Shown in pieces: positions 52,601-58,611 of a stretch of 64,000 nt of DNA (position 1 is its first letter; each line of letters starts with the position of its first letter). Both the position numbers and the translations under genes were made by a program. The notes beneath the pieces are model-generated. The model did not search any database, had not been told where the DNA came from, and saw nothing but the letters and a program-made list of their open reading frames with translations. Location of the stretch: contig NZ_JAANIG010000001.1 in the NCBI RefSeq assembly GCF_011174675.1, positions 62,001 to 126,000 on the forward strand, written 5' to 3'. This DNA is from Perlabentimonas gracilis. Lineage in GTDB: Bacteria > Bacteroidota > Bacteroidia > Bacteroidales > Tenuifilaceae.

Positions 52601-52834
52601 CCAACGCTTAAATTGTTTCCATCCGCCTGCTTTATGTTTTTTGCCGTCTATATAGTAATATCCATTTTTAACATCGTAATTGCTCCAGTAATCGTTAAAC
52701 TCTTTCTGCATTTGCCAAAGGTTCTCGTTACTTTTTGATGTTTTGGGCGACTGGAATTGTTCAATCCAGTCTTGCGCATTAGCGGTGAAAACTGAAGCGC
52801 AAATAATCAGAAGTGTAGCGTAAAATTTGTTCAT
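49631..52834 (-). CDS. T9SS-exported sortilin/VPS10-type beta-propeller protein
   Basis: A 1,067-residue protein with signal peptide ending TANAQ. Residues 120-740 carry many Asp-box/BNR-like repeats, each TTDGGQTW-like (WKTIDGGQSWEIL, LKTTDDGQTWQE, LKSTNSGDTWLE, YKSIDGGDTFNQ, WKSTNGGESW), as in VPS10/sortilin-like ten-bladed propellers. Residues about 770-880 form an Ig-like segment and about 885-975 a bacterial Ig-like domain (FVIPAGTESGSDYRI; NVYVEFNENVKGFEQSDMQV). The last about 80 residues are a type A T9SS sorting domain (LSVYPNPSNGHITLNY, KITLSVYDITGKLLDTRSL, LQKGMYILKI). It is therefore secreted or anchored at the surface. The small lipoprotein gene upstream is 6 nt away, so they form an operon. 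Confidence 0.88.
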   Translation of the reverse strand: MNKFYATLLIICASVFTANAQDWIEQFQSPKTSKSNENLWQMQKEFNDYWSNYDVKNGYYYIDGKKHKAGGWKQFKRWEWFWETRVDRETGNFPSVNTYRVQQDFLKVKNAKGEDLADWQSMGPSSSAGGYAGVGRINCVAFHPTNPNVFWVGAPSGGLWKTIDGGQSWEILTDNLPVIGVSEIVLAHDYETSKTMYIATGDRDAGDNYSIGVLKTTDDGQTWQETGFSLEVSSRYRITRMLIHPSDPNTFWASTNGGLIKTTNAWETFNVVSSGVFFDIELQPNSNGEVLYAANFSNKTILKSTNSGDTWLEVHSLPSSYRVELDVTPANPDVVYALACDTQYGLDGIYKSIDGGDTFNQIYGDQSTDYNLLNWDVSTSSGGQGWFDLTLSVSPTNENTVYVGGVNTWKSTNGGESWSIANHWYGGYSVPAVHADKHYMTFRDENTFFEANDGGIYKTTDGGQTWIDLTNGLVISQMYRLGVSQTVKDEVITGLQDNGSKLTSAGNWWDVKGGDGMECIIDYKDVNVQYATYVNGQIDRTLNRWNSRSNITANIPGGAQGAWVTPYLIDPIDNKTLYVGYADVWKTTDRGDNWEKISNLNITSKIRSMAIAESNPEYIYIADLYNIYRTNNGGEIWENITSSLPSNYNSITYITVDNIDPKHIWITSGGYINGQKVYESFDGGTTWDNISGTNLPNVPANTIIENKLSSGQQQLYLGTDIGVFLKEDNNEWILFSNNLPSVVVTELEIHYDLETPENSVLYASTYGRGLWKSGLAPFKSPALMVNQVDGPFYVSNEVAANHSIGYSINETFTENTFTVYLSDKNGDFSSAVAIGDLQTNEGGTIDFVIPAGTESGSDYRIKLVSSNPVYESEPSNSFSIVLDNEKPTVNISSGTGDNTQLSSFNVYVEFNENVKGFEQSDMQVTNADITEFDDITAPKYRVKIAPIASGTVSVSVPANVTTDIAGNSNTASNEWSTMYTVTSVNNVTTSGLSVYPNPSNGHITLNYDRPFEKITLSVYDITGKLLDTRSLHDANKASVDFSNLQKGMYILKIRIDDKEINSKMIIE

Positions 52835-52840
52835 AGGTAA

Positions 52841-53326
52841 TTATTGTTTTAGAGTAAATTCATTGTAAAAGGTGTTAATTTCTCGATTTGATATACCGTA
52901 CAGTACCCCAATACGATAAATCCCTGGTTGAGCGGGTTTGGTAATAGTCTCGGGGATCGATGTATTAGTTGTATCGCCACACCAACTTTCATCTAAATTC
53001 CATTTTTTGTTGAGATTTTCACCTTGTTGTAGTACAATAAACTCAGCAGGTCTTGCGCAAGGGGCGCCGCATGGGCAATGCAAAATACGAAGTGGAATCC
53101 AATTATCACCATCTTGCTTTTCAATTGCTAGTTTATAGTGTTCAAAAATCTTGATTAAACTGTTGGATTGATTTGTAATAACAAATTCAGCAGATTTATC
53201 GGGATTGAAATTAACTTCAATCTTTATTGGGTCTAATTTCTGAGGTGTTGATGTTTTTGCAGCTTGTTGGCGGCTACAACTCCAAAACATAGTAATAGTG
53301 AGTAGAAGGACAATTTTGGTGTGCAT
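52841..53326 (-). CDS. Small lipoprotein, cotranscribed with the T9SS propeller protein
   Basis: A 161-residue protein with a lipobox at FWSC (Cys about 17). Residues 35-161 look like one immunoglobulin-like beta-sandwich: KIEVNFNPDKSAEFVITN, then SLIKIFEHYKLAIEK, then GIYRIGVLYGISNREIN. A Cys-rich insert HCPCGAPC (about 83-90) could form disulfides or bind metal. I do not recognise a named family. The stop is 6 nt before the start of the 1,067-residue protein, so the two probably work together at the cell surface. Confidence 0.7.
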   Translation of the reverse strand: MHTKIVLLLTITMFWSCSRQQAAKTSTPQKLDPIKIEVNFNPDKSAEFVITNQSNSLIKIFEHYKLAIEKQDGDNWIPLRILHCPCGAPCARPAEFIVLQQGENLNKKWNLDESWCGDTTNTSIPETITKPAQPGIYRIGVLYGISNREINTFYNEFTLKQ

Positions 53327-53509
53327 AGTTATTGGGTTTGTTGTAGGGGTTAAAAGTAGAACTATTTTCTAATGTTGCCAATAACCTGTGGCCTGAATTG
53401 CATTTATCTGATTGCGAGTTAGTGTAGAAAGACCTCTAAACGGTCATTTTTTTGACAATACTTGTGTTCTTAATTCTTGAAAAGATCACCAAGAAATTAT
53501 AAAAACGCA

Positions 53510-53521
53510 ATGTTGTAACAT
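53510..53521. promoter_or_regulatory. Candidate dyad operator ATGTT-GT-AACAT upstream of the hcp cluster
   Basis: A 5-bp inverted repeat ATGTT/AACAT with a 2-nt centre, followed by a half-site-like ATGATACAT. Its centre lies about 49 nt upstream of the predicted transcription start, where a CRP/FNR-type activator could act. HcpR, of that family, controls hcp in other Bacteroidota. I did not verify a consensus. Confidence 0.45.
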
Positions 53522-53550
53522 ATGATACATTTTTCCCTTACCCCATACCG

Positions 53551-53558
53551 TATGTTTG
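53551..53558 (+). promoter_or_regulatory. Bacteroidota -7 promoter box (TATGTTTG) of the hcp cluster
   Basis: An exact TAnnTTTG match giving a start near 53565 and a leader of about 50 nt for the Fe-S protein gene. Confidence 0.6.
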
Positions 53559-53616
53559 TAGTGCGAAACCGCAGAAAGGTTTCAAACAAAAAACGAAAAA
53601 ATAAAACACTACAAAT

Positions 53617-54546
53617 ATGAAAAGGGATATTATTACAATCGACCGCGACCTGTGCAACGGATGTGGCTTATGCGTTACCGGATGCCATGAGGGCGCCCTA
53701 CAAATGATTGACGGCAAGGCAGTACTTATTAGCGAGTTGATGTGCGATGGCCTTGGCGCCTGTATTGGCGATTGCCCCGTGGGCGCAATTACCATTGAGC
53801 ATCGCGAGGCCGAGGCTTACGATGAGGTGCTTACCATTAGCAAAATGGTTGGCAATGGCAAAAACACCGTAATTGCCCACCTAAAGCATTTGAAAGATTA
53901 TAACGAGAAGGAATACCTGCGTCAGGGCGTAGAGTGGCTCTTGGCAAATCAAGATAAGTTTGACTTTAAAGTTGAGGATGTGCTGCACGCTGTGCATGAT
54001 CACCAAAAGGCCGATGCCTGTGGATGTGGCGATAACACTCCACAACCCAAACCCCAAGCACATCATCAACACGCTGGCGGAGGATGTCCCGGTTCGGCAG
54101 CACGTGCCTTTGGAGGTGGTGCTGCATCAGCAACAAACAATGGCAATGCGATGGTCTCGGGTCAATCGGAACTAACGCATTGGCCTGTTCAGCTACACCT
54201 AATCAACCCCAATTCGGGACACTTCAAGGGGGCGAACCTATTGTTAGCTGCCGACTGCGTGGCGTTCTCTATGGGGAACTTCCATAGCGATTATCTCAAG
54301 GGTAAAACCCTTGCCATTGCTTGCCCTAAGCTCGACTCCAATAAAGAAATGTACGTTGAAAAAATTACAGCCCTAATCGATAGCGCGCAGATTGATACCA
54401 TTACCGTTATGAAGATGGAGGTTCCCTGCTGCGGCGGCCTACTTCAGCTAGCCAAAATGGCTATGGATAGAGCCCAACGCAAGGTACCCATCAAACTAAT
54501 TACGGTTGGCATTCAGGGCGAGGTAGTGGAGAGCAGCTGGGTATAG
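53617..54546 (+). CDS. Ferredoxin-like Fe-S protein with His/Cys-rich linker and C-terminal domain, hcp-associated
   Basis: A 309-residue cytoplasmic protein. Residues 1-62 are a 2[4Fe-4S]-type ferredoxin domain: CNGCGLCVTGC (Cys13, 16, 19, 23) and CDGLGACIGDC (Cys43, 49, 53). In the second cluster the middle Cys of a normal CxxCxxC is Leu46, so that cluster may be a 3Fe-4S or have another ligand. Residues 125-165 are a His/Cys/Gly-rich linker (DACGCG, HHQHAGGGCPGSAARAFGG). The C-terminus (about 180-309) has a conserved AADCVAFSMG region and ends in MEVPCCGGLLQLAKMA. It is probably an electron carrier for Hcp or a related oxidoreductase. Hcp follows after 199 nt. Confidence 0.78.
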   Translation: MKRDIITIDRDLCNGCGLCVTGCHEGALQMIDGKAVLISELMCDGLGACIGDCPVGAITIEHREAEAYDEVLTISKMVGNGKNTVIAHLKHLKDYNEKEYLRQGVEWLLANQDKFDFKVEDVLHAVHDHQKADACGCGDNTPQPKPQAHHQHAGGGCPGSAARAFGGGAASATNNGNAMVSGQSELTHWPVQLHLINPNSGHFKGANLLLAADCVAFSMGNFHSDYLKGKTLAIACPKLDSNKEMYVEKITALIDSAQIDTITVMKMEVPCCGGLLQLAKMAMDRAQRKVPIKLITVGIQGEVVESSWV

Positions 54547-54557
54547 AACGGTAGAAC

Positions 54558-54714
54558 GGTAATCGGTAATCAGTAATCGGTAATCAGTAATCAGTAATCG
54601 GTAATCGGTAATCAGTAATCAGTTCTGGTGACAACCGATAACTGACAACTAACAACTAACAACTAACAACTAACAACTAACAACCAACCAATCAACCAAT
54701 CAATCAATCAATCA
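54558..54714 (+). repeat. Compound short tandem repeat tract between Fe-S protein and hcp
   Basis: There are three stacked arrays. At 54558-54623 are nine to ten copies of a 7-mer RGTAATC. At 54645-54686 are about six copies of the 7-mer ACAACTA. At about 54689-54714 are six copies of AATC, some interrupted. The tract lies in the 199-nt gap, ends about 30 nt before the hcp ATG, and contains no gene. Slippage here would change the gap length between two cotranscribed genes. Confidence 0.9.
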
Positions 54715-54745
54715 TTTTAACAAGCTAACTTAAAAACTTACAACT

Positions 54746-56392
54746 ATGAGCATGTTCTGTTTTCAGTGCCAAGAGGCAGCAAAAGGTACCGGTTGCACCA
54801 TAAAAGGTGTATGCGGAAAAACCGACGACCTAGCAAAAACTATGGATCTTCTAATGTTCACCCTTAAGGGGATGAGCGTTTACAGCTCCGCTTTACGTGA
54901 GCAGAAAAAGTATGAGAACCCCATTGTGAACAAGTTCATTTTCGATGGGCTATTCATGACCATTACCAACGCCAACTTCGACAAGAAGGTGATTGCCGAT
55001 CGTGTTACCCGTGGTCTTGAGCTTCGCAACTCGCTTCGCGAGGAGTGCAAAAAGCAGGGCGTAACCGTTAACGATAGTTTTGAGGGTTGTACTTGGCAAG
55101 GAACTCCCGATCAGTACGAGGCAAAAGCCGAAACTGTAGGCGTACTTTCTGAAACTAATGAGGATATCCGCTCGCTTAAAGAGCTTATCATTTACGGTGT
55201 AAAGGGTATGGCGGCTTATACCGAGCACGCCTACAACCTTGGTCATGAGGATGTAACCATTTACGAGTTTATGCAGCGTGCCTTGGCATCAACTACCCAA
55301 AACCTTAGCGTTGATGAGCTGGTTGCCCTTACGCTCGAAACTGGTAAGTTTGGTGTTTCTGCAATGGCTCTTCTCGATAAGGCCAACACAACAAGCTACG
55401 GAAATCCTGAAATCACCAAGGTTAACATTGGCGTTAGCAATAAACCTGGTATCCTAATTAGCGGTCACGACCTTAAGGATATGGAGGAGTTGCTTGCTCA
55501 AACCGAGGGAACTGGTGTTGATGTGTACACTCACAGCGAGATGCTACCGGCCAACTACTACCCAGCATTTAAAAAGTACAAGCACTTTGTGGGTAACTAC
55601 GGTAGCAGCTGGTGGAAGCAGAAGGAGGAATTCGAGACTTTCAATGGGCCAATCCTTTTCACTACCAACTGTATTGTACCACCAACCGAAAAATCTACAT
55701 ACAAAAACAGGGTATTCACAACTGGCGCAGCAGGTTACCCTGGTAGCAAGCACATTGCTAACCGTGAGCCCGGTAAGCAGAAAGATTTCTCAGAAATAAT
55801 TGAGATGGCAAAAACTTGTCAACCCCCAGTTGAGATTGAGACAGGCGAGATTGTTGGTGGATTTGCTCACGCACAGGTGTTTGCTCTTGCCGATAAGGTT
55901 GTTGATGCTGTTAAGTCGGGCGCTATTCGCAAGTTTGTGGTTATGGCTGGTTGCGATGGCCGCATGAAGGACAGAAACTACTACACCGAGTTTGCCGAGA
56001 AGCTACCAAAAGACACTGTTATCCTAACCGCTGGTTGTGCCAAGTATCGCTACAACAAGTTGCCTTTAGGCGATATAGGAGGAATTCCTCGCGTGCTCGA
56101 TGCTGGTCAGTGTAACGACTCGTACTCTCTTGCCGTTATCGCCATGAAGCTTAAGGAGGTGTTCGAGTTAAACGATATTAACGAGCTACCAATTGCTTAC
56201 AACATTGCATGGTACGAGCAAAAGGCCGTAATCGTTCTTCTGGCACTGCTTTACCTAGGCGTTAAAAACATTCATTTAGGCCCAACGCTTCCCGCGTTCC
56301 TTTCGCCAAATGTTGCCAACGTGCTAGTGAACAATTTTGGTATTGGAGGTATTACTACAGTAGATGAGGATATCAAGATGATGATTGGGTAA
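54746..56392 (+). CDS. hcp: Hydroxylamine reductase / hybrid-cluster protein
   Basis: A 548-residue cytoplasmic enzyme. The N-terminus [13 protein letters not shown] then GVC (Cys5, 8, 17, 23) ligates the [4Fe-4S] cubane. Later conserved stretches [48 protein letters not shown] and [12 protein letters not shown] contribute the hybrid Fe-S-O cluster ligands. Length and motifs fit Hcp, a prismane protein of anaerobes that reduces NO and hydroxylamine. It is the centre of a plus-strand cluster with the Fe-S protein upstream and two cupins and a BFD-like protein downstream. Confidence 0.95.
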   Translation: MSMFCFQCQEAAKGTGCTIKGVCGKTDDLAKTMDLLMFTLKGMSVYSSALREQKKYENPIVNKFIFDGLFMTITNANFDKKVIADRVTRGLELRNSLREECKKQGVTVNDSFEGCTWQGTPDQYEAKAETVGVLSETNEDIRSLKELIIYGVKGMAAYTEHAYNLGHEDVTIYEFMQRALASTTQNLSVDELVALTLETGKFGVSAMALLDKANTTSYGNPEITKVNIGVSNKPGILISGHDLKDMEELLAQTEGTGVDVYTHSEMLPANYYPAFKKYKHFVGNYGSSWWKQKEEFETFNGPILFTTNCIVPPTEKSTYKNRVFTTGAAGYPGSKHIANREPGKQKDFSEIIEMAKTCQPPVEIETGEIVGGFAHAQVFALADKVVDAVKSGAIRKFVVMAGCDGRMKDRNYYTEFAEKLPKDTVILTAGCAKYRYNKLPLGDIGGIPRVLDAGQCNDSYSLAVIAMKLKEVFELNDINELPIAYNIAWYEQKAVIVLLALLYLGVKNIHLGPTLPAFLSPNVANVLVNNFGIGGITTVDEDIKMMIG

Positions 56393-56399
56393 TAATTTA

Positions 56400-56456
56400 A
56401 ACGCTAAAACACGAAGGCGCAAATAAATATTTATAGCGTCTTCGTGCCTTTGCGTT
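56400..56456. repeat. Imperfect palindrome between hcp and the first cupin
   Basis: About 57 bp: AACGCTAAAACACGAAGGCGC pairs imperfectly with a right arm that contains GCGTCTTCGTGCC, TTTGCGTT, around an AT centre. It resembles short dispersed Bacteroidota palindromes and a similar tract at 4806-4836. It might also attenuate transcription after hcp. Confidence 0.65.
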
Positions 56457-56469
56457 AAAAACAGAAAAT

Positions 56470-56796
56470 ATGTCAAATGAATTTGTAAAAGGCCAAAAGT
56501 TCAGCTTTGTAAACGAGGTTGAATACTCCAGCGGAGGAATTGTTAGCAAAAACGTGCTAAAACGCCCAACGGGCAATATATCACTATTTGCTTTCGATAA
56601 GGGTGAGAGCCTAAGCACCCACACCGCACCATTCGATGCCACCGTTCAGGTGCTCGAGGGTAAAGCCCGCATTGTGATTGGCGGCGAGGGTCACGATTTA
56701 GTTGCCGGCGAAACCATTATTATGCCTGCTGGCATTCCCCACAGCGTGGAGGCTACCGAGAAGTTTAAGATGTTACTAACGATGATTAAGGAGTAG
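56470..56796 (+). CDS. Cupin-domain protein 1 of the hcp cluster
   Basis: A 108-residue single-domain cupin. Metal-binding motif 1 is GESLSTHTAPFDATVQVLEG and motif 2 is LVAGETIIMPAGIPHSVEA. The motif 1 His (residue about 46) and the later His (about 92) are kept, so it can bind a metal. It lacks a signal peptide. It lies 14 nt after the palindrome and just after hcp, suggesting a role in protection against nitrogen oxides or in metal handling; the substrate is unknown. Confidence 0.88.
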   Translation: MSNEFVKGQKFSFVNEVEYSSGGIVSKNVLKRPTGNISLFAFDKGESLSTHTAPFDATVQVLEGKARIVIGGEGHDLVAGETIIMPAGIPHSVEATEKFKMLLTMIKE

Positions 56797-56827
56797 GGGA
56801 AAGACGGAATTCAGAAGACGGAAGCCA

Positions 56828-56876
56828 GAAGACGGAAGACGGATGGATTATCCTTACTCTTCTGTCTTCCGTCTTC
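56828..56876. repeat. Perfect 13-bp inverted repeat with nearby direct copies
   Basis: GAAGACGGAAGAC (56828-56840) and GTCTTCCGTCTTC (56864-56876), with more GAAGACGG copies just before (about 56814-56835). It fills the gap between the first cupin and the [2Fe-2S] protein and might form a strong hairpin in the message. Confidence 0.85.
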
Positions 56877-56895
56877 AAACTTTAAATTTCAAACA

Positions 56896-57075
56896 ATGGA
56901 CAACGAAATTATCTGCACCTGCATGGAGGTTACCCGTGGACAGATTGTAGCCGCCATCAACGAGAAGGGTTGCAAAACCCTTGAGGATATCCAGAACGAA
57001 ACCGAGGCCTGCACAGTGTGCATGAGCTGCGAGGATGATATCCAGGACATACTCGACGAGGAATTGTCAAAATAA
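56896..57075 (+). CDS. BFD-like [2Fe-2S]-binding protein (59 residues)
   Basis: A small protein with the bacterioferritin-associated-ferredoxin Cys pattern: CTC at Cys7/Cys9 and CTVC at Cys39/Cys42, with one additional Cys45. The helical VTRGQIVAAINEKGCKTLEDIQ stretch also matches the BFD-like fold found in nitrite reductases and NifU-type proteins. It probably carries a [2Fe-2S] cluster. Its position, between two cupin genes and close to hcp, suggests an electron-transfer or NO-sensing role. The ATG at 56896 follows a poor ribosome site; the next gene starts 11 nt downstream of the stop. Confidence 0.85.
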   Translation: MDNEIICTCMEVTRGQIVAAINEKGCKTLEDIQNETEACTVCMSCEDDIQDILDEELSK

Positions 57076-57086
57076 AAATATTTGAT

Positions 57087-57422
57087 ATGAATACCAGAAA
57101 TCTATCGGATGCACCTTTTAAGGATACACCCCATAAGGTTGACGTTCGCGAAATGTACAACCACCCCGATGCGCAGGTTATTCACATCACGCTGCAGCCA
57201 GGCGAATCGTTAAAGCCACATAAAACGCCTGTTGATGTATTCTTCTATGTGCTGGAAGGCAATCCAACAATCCATGTTGGTGATGAGTCCATTGCATATC
57301 CAAAGGATACGATTATTGAAAGTCCCAAGGATATTGTGCATTACCTTAGCAATGAGAGTAAAGATGTGGTTCGAATACTTGTGGCCAAAACGCCAAATCC
57401 ACAAACCAAAAGGACTTTGTAA
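57087..57422 (+). CDS. Cupin-domain protein 2 of the hcp cluster
   Basis: A 111-residue cupin. Motif 1 is GESLKPHKTPVDVFFYVLEG and motif 2 is KDTIIESPKDIVHYLSNE. It keeps the second-motif His. It is related to cupin 1 but not closely (VLEG is common to both). It is 11 nt after the BFD-like gene and ends at a strong terminator, so it closes the hcp transcript. Confidence 0.88.
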   Translation: MNTRNLSDAPFKDTPHKVDVREMYNHPDAQVIHITLQPGESLKPHKTPVDVFFYVLEGNPTIHVGDESIAYPKDTIIESPKDIVHYLSNESKDVVRILVAKTPNPQTKRTL

Positions 57423-57428
57423 AGCATA

Positions 57429-57457
57429 GGGGGAATCGTATTTCGGTTCCCTTTTTT
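57429..57457. terminator. Bidirectional terminator at the end of the hcp cluster
   Basis: Stem GGGAA/TTCCC with extended pairing and six Ts. It overlaps the stop of the convergent oxidoreductase gene. Confidence 0.75.
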
Positions 57458-58430
57458 AGTATTCTAATCCAATTTGTTGCCTAATGCTATCCAAGGTTTC
57501 GTGAAGTCGAAGGCTTTTGGCTAGCGGGAATTCTGTCGATTGCGAGTCGCCTCGAATCAGGCAGTTCATCACCTCTTCAATCTCGTACTGATAACCAAAC
57601 CCTGACTCATCGAAAGCGTAATGATGGATATGACCATCAATTACTGCATCTAAGCTGGTTGGCTCATGCCATTTACTGTACATTCTGATGTATCCCTTTG
57701 TTCCAGCAATTAGAGCTTCGGAAGGAGTATTCACCTGAAACGAAGAGGATAGGCTGGCGGAAATACCTTTCTGCCTGTAGGTGAAAACAATATTGCAATT
57801 CTCATCAACACCAGTTTTTCCTATTACTGCCGATGCTAAAATTTCATCGGGCTTGCCAGCCAATTCCAAGGCAAAGAAAACTGGATAGATACCAATGTCG
57901 AGCAGCGAGCCACCACCCAACTCCTTATTGAATAGCCGTTTGCTAATATCGTATTCTGCCTTAAAGCAGAAGTTTGCCTGAATGTACTTTACCTCTCCAA
58001 TATGACCCTCATGCACCAACTCGTAACATTTCCGAAACGAGGGAATAAACTTGGTCCACAGTGCTTCCATCAAAAAAAGATTGTTGTCTTTTGCAACTTT
58101 GCTAAGCTCTTCAACCTGCTGAGCATTCATTCCCATAGGCTTTTCGCATAGCACATGCTTATCGTTTTTTAGGCAGAGTAATGAGTGCTCGAAATGGAAA
58201 GGATGTGGGGATGCGATGTATACAATATCAACATTTGGATCCTCTGCCAACTCCTCATATGATCCATAGGCAATCTCAGCATCAAATTGGTTGGCAAAGG
58301 CTTGAGCTTTTCCAAGCGTTCGCGATGCAACAGCATATAGGTTTGCTCCATCAACCAGCTTTATATCCGATGCAAACTTTTCGGCTATTTTGCCGGGCGC
58401 AATTATGCCCCAATTCCATTGTTTTTCCAT
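57456..58430 (-). CDS. Gfo/Idh/MocA family NAD(P)-dependent oxidoreductase
   Basis: A 324-residue cytoplasmic enzyme; I start it at the ATG at 58430, since the frame's first codon at 58433 is GTG. The N-terminal Rossmann fold has WGIIAPGKIAEKFASDI and the cofactor-site VYIASPHPFHF. The invariant HVLCEKPMG (Lys-Pro catalytic block) is at about 92-100. The C-terminal alpha/beta domain contains GGSLLDIGIYP, with the conserved DxG-x2-(H/Y)P. The substrate is a sugar or cyclitol; no specific one is indicated. It is convergent to the hcp cluster. Confidence 0.88.
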   Translation of the reverse strand: MEKQWNWGIIAPGKIAEKFASDIKLVDGANLYAVASRTLGKAQAFANQFDAEIAYGSYEELAEDPNVDIVYIASPHPFHFEHSLLCLKNDKHVLCEKPMGMNAQQVEELSKVAKDNNLFLMEALWTKFIPSFRKCYELVHEGHIGEVKYIQANFCFKAEYDISKRLFNKELGGGSLLDIGIYPVFFALELAGKPDEILASAVIGKTGVDENCNIVFTYRQKGISASLSSSFQVNTPSEALIAGTKGYIRMYSKWHEPTSLDAVIDGHIHHYAFDESGFGYQYEIEEVMNCLIRGDSQSTEFPLAKSLRLHETLDSIRQQIGLEY

Positions 58431-58611
58431 CACAACTATCTACATTTATGAGAACCTAAATGCAAATATAGGGTAGTATTTAGATATTATGGTGTTGTTG
58501 TGTTAAGTGTTGAATCGTTAGCCAGATTAAACCCCAACAGGGAATCGCTATCAAACATCAGTTAAAAAGAAAGCACTATACATTATATCAGTTAATCAAA
58601 CCTAAAATTTT

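Noticed and set aside
49631-52834. Sialidase (GH33)
   Set aside because: Asp-box repeats are present, but the Arg triad and Tyr/Glu catalytic set were not found. The repeats and length fit the sortilin/VPS10-type propeller with a T9SS tail.
54558-54714. CRISPR array
   Set aside because: Units of 4-7 bp without spacers are simple tandem repeats. No cas genes are present.
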